Assembly (NCBI GenBank): GCA_937967805.1
Contig: CALBTC010000544.1
Span: 1-19,209, forward strand
DNA from: an uncultured Anaerolineaceae bacterium
Lineage (GTDB): Bacteria; Chloroflexota; Anaerolineae; Promineifilales; Promineifilaceae
DNA length: 19,209 nt
Direction of reading: 5' to 3'
The notes under the pieces were generated by a model that had not been told where the DNA came from, did no database searches, and worked only from the letters and a program-made list of their open reading frames with translations. This document shows, piece by piece, positions 7,402-14,800 of the stretch (positions are counted from its first letter, which is position 1; each line of letters opens with the position of its first letter). The position numbers and the translations under genes are program-made.

Positions 7402-7419
7402 CATTTTCAGTGGAAAATG
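7402..7419 (-). terminator. Candidate terminator hairpin after the MFS gene
   Basis: A perfect 7-bp stem (cattttc / gaaaatg) with a 4-nt loop lies 7 nt after the MFS stop codon. On the minus strand TTTTC follows shortly after. The stem is AT-rich and the T-run short, so termination would be weak. Confidence 0.35.
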
Positions 7420-7426
7420 CTGTATT

Positions 7427-8836
7427 TTACGGCCGTTCCACTTCACCATTCATCTTCTTCACCAAACGTACGGTAAACAGCGTAAACAATCCCATCCCCA
7501 GCAGCCGGCCCGCCGCGCTGAGGCCAAAGATGAGCTGGTAGCTCACGGCATCTGCCAGGTAGCCGCCCAGCATAGGCCCAATGACGGCGCTGGAGAAGAC
7601 GGCCGTCTGGTACAAAGCCACTGCCCGCGGCCGCTGCTCATCCGGCGTGAGGGTGAGCAGCAGGTTGAAGTTGGCCAGGTTATAGCCGGCCCACAAAAAG
7701 CCGCCAAACGTGTTGATAATGCCCACCTGCCAATCGGCCGTAATGAACACCCAGGCCAGCGGCAGGCCCGGAATGAGAAACCCGGTGACCAACTGTACCC
7801 AAAACGCGCCGCGTACATCCAGCAGGCGGCCAAACACCCGCTGCCCCACCAGCGCCGTCAGGCTGCTGACGCTGGCCAGCAGGCCAATGGTGGTCGCCGT
7901 CGATTGAAACACATTCACCAGATACACGTTGAAAAAAGGCGCCGCCACCTGCAAAGCCATGTTCCAGACAAAGGCGCTTACCACCAACCCAATGTACCCC
8001 GGCGTCTGGCGAATAGCGCGGCGCAAATCTCCTTTGTGATGCTCTGTCTGCTGCGCCGCGCTGGCGGCCGGCTCCTCGATGCGCCGGAAGCTGAAGGTGC
8101 TCACCATGCCAAACAAAAAGGCCAGAAAAAAGACGGCCTGGTAACCCAAATGGGGCAGATCGGCCCAGCCGTTGCCCAGGCTGATGATGCGGCCGGCCAG
8201 CGGGGCAACGAGCAGGGCCGCCAGGCCCATGGCCATGTTGCGGCTGCCAAAGTAGCGGCCGCGCATGGCGTTGGGCACCAGGTCGGCTACCAGTGAGGTC
8301 CAGCCAGGGTTGGCCAGGTTGCCCATGAAGGCGCGCAATCCGTTCAAAATGATGATGGCCGCGATAGCGATTACCGGCTGGACGATGACAAAAGGCACCA
8401 TCGCCAACAGCAGCAATACAAGGCGAGCCACGCCGCCGCCGCTCCAGACGACTACAGATTTACGCTGGCCGGCCCATTCGACCAGCCGGGCGCCAGGAAA
8501 CAGAGCCAGCGCACCCAACAAATTGGCTACGGCCGTCATCGTGCCCACCTGTCCATTGGTGGCTCCATACGCCAGGATGAACAGCGTGACAAAACCGAGG
8601 TAAAAGTTTTCGCTGATGGCGGCAAACAGGCCATCGAGCCAAAAATAGCGCAGGCTGCGCACGGTTTGTGGTGATAAATCCTCGGCTTGATGGGCCAAAC
8701 TTTCGTCGAGGGGTTTTACGATGGCCGACCAGTTTAGGCGATGCGGCCGTAAATAATCAACATTGGCACTGACCCGGCGCTGGACAAACGTCTTGCGCCA
8801 GCGGCCCGGCGGCGATGCGGGGCGTTTTTTAGACAT
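7427..8836 (-). CDS. Major facilitator superfamily transporter
   Basis: This is a polytopic inner-membrane protein of about 469 residues with roughly 12 hydrophobic segments. It has MFS motif-A-like loops in both halves: G-A-R-L-V-E-W-A-G-Q-R-K in the first and G-R-L-L-D-V-R-G in the second. A cytoplasmic N-terminal tail of about 60 residues precedes the first membrane segment. A helix with R-A-F-M-G-N-L-A-N-P-G-W and M-R-G-R-Y-F-G-S-R-N resembles uncharacterised MFS exporters, but the substrate cannot be told. The frame extends upstream to a GTG-type start at 8917, but those 27 extra residues are translated hairpin repeat and non-coding spacer. The ATG at 8836, just after a TATAAT box, is preferred. 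The gene is followed by a small hairpin and then the kinase promoter region. Confidence 0.85.
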   Translation of the reverse strand: MSKKRPASPPGRWRKTFVQRRVSANVDYLRPHRLNWSAIVKPLDESLAHQAEDLSPQTVRSLRYFWLDGLFAAISENFYLGFVTLFILAYGATNGQVGTMTAVANLLGALALFPGARLVEWAGQRKSVVVWSGGGVARLVLLLLAMVPFVIVQPVIAIAAIIILNGLRAFMGNLANPGWTSLVADLVPNAMRGRYFGSRNMAMGLAALLVAPLAGRIISLGNGWADLPHLGYQAVFFLAFLFGMVSTFSFRRIEEPAASAAQQTEHHKGDLRRAIRQTPGYIGLVVSAFVWNMALQVAAPFFNVYLVNVFQSTATTIGLLASVSSLTALVGQRVFGRLLDVRGAFWVQLVTGFLIPGLPLAWVFITADWQVGIINTFGGFLWAGYNLANFNLLLTLTPDEQRPRAVALYQTAVFSSAVIGPMLGGYLADAVSYQLIFGLSAAGRLLGMGLFTLFTVRLVKKMNGEVERP

Positions 8837-8842
8837 CCCGCA

Positions 8843-8870
8843 ATTATAGGCGAATAAAAGCATTTGCCAC
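8843..8870 (-). promoter_or_regulatory. Putative promoter of the MFS gene, predicting a leaderless transcript
   Basis: On the minus strand a perfect TATAAT (8848-8843) is preceded at 16 nt by GTGGCA (8870-8865), which matches TTGACA at 4 of 6 positions. Only 6 nt separate TATAAT from the ATG at 8836, so the expected first transcribed base is the A of the start codon. No Shine-Dalgarno sequence fits in that space. Confidence 0.5.
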
Positions 8871-8881
8871 AGAGGAGATCG

Positions 8882-8939
8882 AGTGAAGCGTGATGCGTGA
8901 AACGTGATTTTTCTCACGCATCACGTTTCACGCATCACT
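8882..8939. repeat. Word-repeat hairpin with perfect 18-bp stem, downstream of the C25 peptidase
   Basis: The sequence gtgatgcgtgaaacgtga (8890-8907) is the exact reverse complement of 8921-8938, separated by 13 nt. The whole element can also be read as a cgtga-type word repeated every 6-8 nt on the left (8882-8907) and its reverse complement on the right (8914-8939), around a T-rich loop. It begins 16 nt after the peptidase stop. No U-tract follows, so it may be a REP-like element or transcript-end protector rather than a classical terminator. Confidence 0.75.
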
Positions 8940-8955
8940 TTAGAGCTAAAATTTA

Positions 8956-11721
8956 TCAACGAGAAATAAAGGGAAGGTAGGTTTGGAGACCGGCCCAGAA
9001 ATCGGTGTTGTATTGGGTGGCGGGGTCGCCAAAGAGAGTGAAGGTATCCAACAAGTCCAGGTTGGCCGGGCGGTTGGTGAACAGATTGAGCTTGCCGGTG
9101 AGGACGGCCGTTCCCAACCTCACCTCACCGTCGCCAATCAACGACTGCAAAAAGCCGCTGGCCAGCGCATCGTGGCCGGTGCCCACGCCCAGGCCGGTGG
9201 CGCCCCACACGGCCACCGCCCCACCGTTGGGGTGGCGCAGCAGGGCTTCGTCCAACGTATCCCAGTACGGCTGGGCAAAGGAGCCGGTAAAGCAGGTCAT
9301 TTGCAACACCACCGGCAGCCGCGCCCCGTTGCTCAGGTTGGCCACATCGTCCAGATGGAAAAAGCGCTCGGCGCCCCACTGGTGAATCGAGGAATGGCCG
9401 GTGTAAACTAACACGCCCGTGCCATTTTGCCACTTTTGTTGCACGTGGGTTTGCATCGCCGCTTCCGTCATTTGCGTGGGATTGTAGTTCAGGCTGCTGG
9501 ACTGCCACGGATCGACCACGTAAGTTTGCTGCAGGCTGGCTGAGTGGGCGGCAAAGTTCCCGGCGGCGTCGGTGTCGTCAGCGATAAAGGTGATACGGCC
9601 GTTCCAATCCCCCAAAAATGGCTTTGTCTCGTACTCTACGATTTTGGTCACAACCGTTTGCGCCTCGGCCAGCGAGTTGACCGGCAGGCGGCCAATGAGC
9701 ATATCCGGCAGCCAATCGTCGCCATCGACGGTGACAAAGCGGTTGTCGGCGGCCACCTCGCCCACCCAGGGATCGGCGTCGACCAGGTAGGGCGGCAGCC
9801 AGGTGGTTTGCGAATCGGCGCGATACCGTTTGGGGTCGCTGGTGCCGTCGCCCACCAGCAGGACGTAGGTGGGGGCCGGGCTGCCGCTGTGGTAAAGATG
9901 GCTGAGGTAGCTGCGGATGGCCTCGGGGGTGGTACGGCCGTAACCAAATCCATCGTACACCGCCTGCACATCCACCACCTGCACCGACAGCCCCTGGCTT
10001 TGCCGCAGGTTCACCAGCGGCGCGAGGGCGGGAATAAAGCTGGCGTGGCTGATGATGATCATGTCGGCGCTGCCGGCAGGGAGGGCACGCGGCAGGCGCA
10101 CGGCCGCCGGCGCGTGCAAACTACTGCTGGTGGTGAGGAGGTAGCTGTGGCCGCCGGCATCGGGATCGCCCCAGCGAACCTGACCGTTTTGCCAGCTCGT
10201 GCCGCTCAACACTGCGGGCGCAGCCGGATCCGTGACATCGTACAGGCGTTGCCCTGCGCCATTGCTCAGGGCGGCGGTGTAGGCGCGCCGGGTGGTGGCC
10301 CCTGCCACAAACAGTTGTTCGGCAGCGGCAATGGGGCTGCCGCTGTAACCGTAGCGTACGGCAAAAGCATCCAGCCAGACACCGTCGATGTCCACGCCGG
10401 GCACGGCCGGAATTGAGAGGCCAAGCGTGCTGCCGGTTTGCAGGCTGCCGGCGGGGATGGTGAGGGTTCGGGTGACGGCCGTTTTCCCATCCCAACTCAC
10501 GCTGCCCAGACTGCTGCCGTTAAAGCTCACGTTCAGCCGGTGATCCGGGTTGGCATCCACGGACGTAAAGCCGATGGCCCACAGGGTAAGCTGTGCCGGC
10601 TGGGTATTATTGACATAAGGCAGATTAATGCCGTAGCCGGCAGATGGCCGTCCCGGCTGGCGTAAATCTTGCCACACCCAGCGGTCGCCGTCGCGCCCGG
10701 CGGGCAGCCGGCCGCAGAGGCAGTCTGGCGTGTACAAGTTGTTTTGCTCGGCAACGGCCGTTAGCCAAAGCGTGCCGCTGCTCAATCCACCGGGCGAGGC
10801 GACCTGGCTGCCCAGGCGGCTGCCGGGGCTGCTGCCGGCGGTGAGCGCGTAGACGGCGTGGCGCTGCCAGCGGCTAAACCAGGGGGCGGCGTAAAAGCGG
10901 AACGATTCACCCGCTTCAAACTGGGCATCGCCGTCACCAAACCATTCGATGGGCCGGGGTTCGCCATCGAGCCACAGCTGCAAGTTGGCCGGATTGACGC
11001 TACCCACGGAGAAACCGGCTGCCTGAAGATCATTGTAGGAAACGGCCGTGATCCCCGGTTCGGCCACTTCAATAAAAACGGTAGGCAGTGAAGCGGCCGC
11101 TTTCTCGGCCAAACCGGTAGCTGAGCTTAGCACGATCTGCGTGGGATTGATGACCTGGGCGGCCACGGCCGTTTGCAGCAAATCGGGCATTGTGGCAGCA
11201 GGGCGCTCAAAACCCGGCGGGCTGTTGAACTGGATGGTGGCTGATACTAATTTGGCTATGCGCAGCACAGCACCCTCTGGCTGTACCGGGCGGAAGGTGA
11301 GCCGCGCCAGGCGCACGCCGCGCAGCACGCCCGCCTCGTGCAGGCTGAGGACCGGACCTTCGGCTGGTGGGGAATCAAGATTGGCCGGGAACGGCCGTTC
11401 CTCCACCCCCCCTTCCGTAAATTCCAACGTCGGCTCCCCTTCCGGCGGCAGCGCCAGCAGCAGTGAGGCGGTGAGATCGTCGTTGAAGCCGGAGAGGGAA
11501 AGGATGGTACGGCCGTCTGCATCGACCGTTTCCACCAGTTCCGGCGTGGGCCAGACCACCTGCACCCCATCGGGCAGCAGGGTGATTTCCGGTTCCAGAC
11601 TGGCGACGGATGCGGCGGAGAAGGTCGGTTTGCCATTCCAAACCAAACAGGCCAACAGGAAGACCAAGAGAAAGATTCGGCCGTTACGCGAGGAAATAAT
11701 CACAGATTTCGTAGATAGCAC
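8956..11721 (-). CDS. Secreted C25 (gingipain-type) cysteine peptidase with YLP C-terminal tail
   Basis: This 921-residue protein carries a peptidase C25 domain (about 553-900) with L-L-V-G-D-G (621-626), D-N-R-F (659-662), I-G-R-L-P-V (676-681) and K-I-V-E-Y-E. The catalytic dyad is H776 (Y-T-G-H-S-S) and C810 (Q-M-T-C-F-T-G). The end T-L-F-G-D-P (895-900) is typical. Residues 14-36 form a Sec signal peptide (R-I-F-L-L-V-F-L-L-A core). The region between 45 and 540 is beta-rich and includes a propeptide-like part. C25 enzymes cut extracellular proteins, and in Bacteroidetes one acts as the type IX sorting peptidase. This protein lacks the type IX C-terminal domain and instead ends in T-Y-L-P-F-I-S-R. 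The start listed is GTG at 11721; a second in-frame GTG at 11703 is equally plausible, because the upstream bases are repeat-like. Confidence 0.9.
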   Translation of the reverse strand: MLSTKSVIISSRNGRIFLLVFLLACLVWNGKPTFSAASVASLEPEITLLPDGVQVVWPTPELVETVDADGRTILSLSGFNDDLTASLLLALPPEGEPTLEFTEGGVEERPFPANLDSPPAEGPVLSLHEAGVLRGVRLARLTFRPVQPEGAVLRIAKLVSATIQFNSPPGFERPAATMPDLLQTAVAAQVINPTQIVLSSATGLAEKAAASLPTVFIEVAEPGITAVSYNDLQAAGFSVGSVNPANLQLWLDGEPRPIEWFGDGDAQFEAGESFRFYAAPWFSRWQRHAVYALTAGSSPGSRLGSQVASPGGLSSGTLWLTAVAEQNNLYTPDCLCGRLPAGRDGDRWVWQDLRQPGRPSAGYGINLPYVNNTQPAQLTLWAIGFTSVDANPDHRLNVSFNGSSLGSVSWDGKTAVTRTLTIPAGSLQTGSTLGLSIPAVPGVDIDGVWLDAFAVRYGYSGSPIAAAEQLFVAGATTRRAYTAALSNGAGQRLYDVTDPAAPAVLSGTSWQNGQVRWGDPDAGGHSYLLTTSSSLHAPAAVRLPRALPAGSADMIIISHASFIPALAPLVNLRQSQGLSVQVVDVQAVYDGFGYGRTTPEAIRSYLSHLYHSGSPAPTYVLLVGDGTSDPKRYRADSQTTWLPPYLVDADPWVGEVAADNRFVTVDGDDWLPDMLIGRLPVNSLAEAQTVVTKIVEYETKPFLGDWNGRITFIADDTDAAGNFAAHSASLQQTYVVDPWQSSSLNYNPTQMTEAAMQTHVQQKWQNGTGVLVYTGHSSIHQWGAERFFHLDDVANLSNGARLPVVLQMTCFTGSFAQPYWDTLDEALLRHPNGGAVAVWGATGLGVGTGHDALASGFLQSLIGDGEVRLGTAVLTGKLNLFTNRPANLDLLDTFTLFGDPATQYNTDFWAGLQTYLPFISR

Positions 11722-11752
11722 AGATTTTTCATCCGTTTAATGGTTTCATAAA

Positions 11753-11833
11753 AATGGGACACGGATTTACAGAACACTCCCAATTTTTGCGTAGAAAAAT
11801 CCGCGTTCCTCTGCGTTAATCCGCGTCCCATTC
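11753..11833. repeat. Mirrored repeat hairpin downstream of the giant surface protein
   Basis: Bases 11753-11769 pair with 11817-11833 at 15 of 17 positions (aatgggac-n-cggatt core). The interior again contains near-copies of the cgcggatt word and a second imperfect pairing. It starts 3 nt after the stop codon of the giant gene. Further on, the 9-mer aaatctgtg occurs twice around the start of the peptidase gene. This makes up almost all of the gap between the two genes. Confidence 0.6.
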
Positions 11834-11836
11834 TTT

Positions 11837-14800
11837 TTAGTTGCCGCCGATGACCATAGGCAGGTACAGATTGAAGAACGGCGATACGTTTATGGTGATG
11901 GGACCGTGAACTTTGGTTGCACCACCGGTTTCGACGTCTTCCAGCCAGTAATAGTAGGTGCCATCGGCCGGCACCGTGTCGGTGTAGCTGTAGCTGGCGC
12001 CGGGACCGCTGCCGCCGGGAACGGCCGTTGGCTCAAAGTGAATCTGCGTCGCGCCGGCGAAGTTGCTGCCGGTGCTGCGGTAGATGCGGAAGCCAAAGTT
12101 GTCTACCTCCGACTCAGTGGTCCAGGCGATGCGCACTTTTTGGTTACCCAGGTTGGTGGCGGTGAAGGAGGTGAGGGTAACGGCCGTTGGCGTGGCCACA
12201 AAGCCCATGTCGACGGTCAGGTTGGTGTTGTCGTTGTCGTCGGTGTCGTCGTAATTGTCCGGCTCCTGGTCGTAATCCAGCCGCACCGGATCGCTGACGA
12301 TGCCCGTGATCCACGGCTCCACCTCGTCCAGGCCGTTGTCGTCGGTGTCGGCATTGTCATCGGGATCAACCGCGCCGGGGCTGCTCCAGTACCCTTCTAG
12401 CGCCCCGCCGGCCTGGAAGTTTTCCGCGCCAACCAGCACCCGGTACTCGCCGGGGTACAGGTTGGTGAACTGGTAGAAACCGCTGCTGTTGATCGTGGTG
12501 CTGATCGGTTGGCTGGTCACCGTGTGCAGCACGGGATTGCCGCTGCCATCCAGCAGATAGAGAATGACGCCGCCTACGCCTGGCTCGCCGCTGTCGATAG
12601 TGCTGTTCTCGTTGTTGTCCAGCCAGACGTAGTTACCCAGCGTCAGCAGCTCAAAGAAGCCAAAGTCTACCGTGAGGTTGCTATCGGCATTGGGGTAGCT
12701 GCCGTCTTCGTCGGCCCCCTCATTGGTCGGCTCGCTGCCGACGGTGACGGTAACCGGGTAGCTGACGATGCCGCCGTTGGCCGGGTCCGGGTTGTTACGG
12801 CCGTTGTCATCCGTGTCGCTGCTGCTGACGTCAGGGTCGGCTGCCGGATCCGGTGAGACGTTGCTGCGGCTGCTGACAAAGCCGTACAGCGGGTCGGTCC
12901 AGCCATCGAAGTTGTCGGCCGCCACCCGCACCATGTAGGTGCCTGGCGGGATGCTGTCGAAGACGTACCGTCCGGTGCTGTCGGTGGTGGTGGTGATGGG
13001 CAGGCCGGTCACCGGCGAGATGACCGGGTTGCCTACGCCATCCAGTAGTTCCATCAGCACGTTGGCCACGCCCTGCTCGCCGCTGTTCAGCACGCCGTTG
13101 TTGTCGGTGTCGAACCAGACCCGGTTACCCAGGCGCACCGTTTGGTACAAACCGGCGTCCCAGGTGGGGTCGTTTTCCCCGGCGGTGAGGGTTGTGACGG
13201 CCGTTTGTCCAGTAACGGGGTCCGCATCCGAATCATCCAGGTCGGTCACGCCGCTATTGTCGAAGGTCAGCGCGTAGCCGGCCGGTGGCACAAACTCAAC
13301 ATAGTAGTCGCCCGGCAGCAGATCGGTGAACTCATAGAAGCCAGTGGCGTCGGTTGTGGTCGTGTCTACCAATACGCCGGTGCCGGTGTAAAGATTGACC
13401 GTCACGTTTTCCACACCAGGTTCACCCGCATCCTGAATGCCGTCCACGTCGGCATCCAGCCAGACGAAGTCGCCCAGGCTGGCCGTGGAAGGCGCGCCGG
13501 GCACATACAGCCCGGCATCCCACGTTGTGTCATTTTCGCCGGCCACCAGGTTGGTCACAATCGTCTGGCCAAACGTGCCGCTAAAGATGTCGGCGTCCGC
13601 GTCGGAATCCAGCGTGTCGTCGCTGCCCTGGTTTCGTCCGGTGAGGATGTAGCCCGTCGGCGGCACAAACTCAACAAAGTAGTCACCGGGCGTCAGGTCG
13701 ATGAACTGGTAGAGGCCATTGGCATCGGTTGTGGTCGTATCGACGTAGTTGCCCAGGCCGTCATACAGATTGACGGTCACATTTTCTATTCCCGGCTCAC
13801 CGATATCCTGCACGCCGTCTTCGTTGGCATCCAGCCAGACGTAGTTGCCGATGGCGGCCAGCGCCGGATTGAGCATCTGCACCAGACCGGCGTCCCAGGT
13901 GGGGTCGTTTTCCCCGGCCACCAGATTGGTAACAACCGTTTCACCGGTTGCGGGATCGGCATCGGAGTCGATGGCGTCGTTGGCCCCCTGGTCTTGCAGG
14001 GTAAAGTCATAGCCAGCGGGCAAAGTGAACCGCACGTAGTAGTCGCCCGGCGTCAAGTCGATGAACTGGTAGAGACCGTTAACGTCGGTGGTTGTGGTGT
14101 CCACAAAGTTGCCCAGGCCATCGTACAGATCGACCGTCACGCTGTCTATTCCTGGCTCACCCGCATCTTGGAGGCCGTCGCTGTCCAAATCTTCCCAGAC
14201 GTAGTTGCCGATGGCTGCCAGGGCCGGGTTGAGCGGCCGTACCAACCCGGCATCCCAGCTCACGTCATTCTCGCCAGGAGTCAGGTTGGTGGGCACGGTT
14301 AGCCCGGTTGTTGTATCGGCATCAGAGTCGGCGGCATCGTTTGGGCCCCGATCCTGCAATGTGAAGTTGTAGCCCGCCGGCAGGACAAACGCAACGTGGT
14401 AGGTGCCGGGCGTGAGATCGATGAAGTTGTAACGGCCGTTCACATCCGTCGTCGTGGTCATGATTTGGGTGTTGCTGACGTCATACAGACGCACTTCCAC
14501 GCCGGGTACGCCCGGTTCGCCGACATCCTGGATGCCATCACCGTTCAGATCTTCCCAGACGTAGTCGCCCAGCCTGGCGATGGCCGGTACCAGACCGGCG
14601 TCCCAGGTGGGGTCGTTTTCGCCGGCCACCAGCGTGGTAACAATAGTTTCGCCAGTGGTCGTGTCCACGTCAGAATCGGTCGCGTCGTTGCCGCTGCCGT
14701 CCTGCGTGGTGAAGGCGTAACCGTTGGGCAGCGCCACCTCCACGTAGTAATCACCGGGCGGCAGGTTGGTGAAACTGTAATTACCATTGGCGTTGGTCGA

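Noticed and set aside
7313..8296. Plus-strand frame of 327 codons opposite the MFS gene
   Set aside because: It is antisense to a clear membrane transporter, has a Gln/His/Ala/Arg-rich composition typical of a shadow frame, and has no recognisable domain.
8837..8917. N-terminal extension of the MFS protein to 8917
   Set aside because: It translates part of the inverted repeat and the predicted promoter, is not membrane-like, and has no ribosome site.
11645..11721. Lipoprotein signal (L-L-A-C) in the C25 peptidase
   Set aside because: The Cys lies within the hydrophobic core with more hydrophobic residues after it, and a standard signal peptidase I site fits better near residue 36.
11840..11869. 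Sortase LPxTG signal on the giant protein
   Set aside because: The tail reads L-P-M-V-I with no T-G, no following membrane segment and no basic end.
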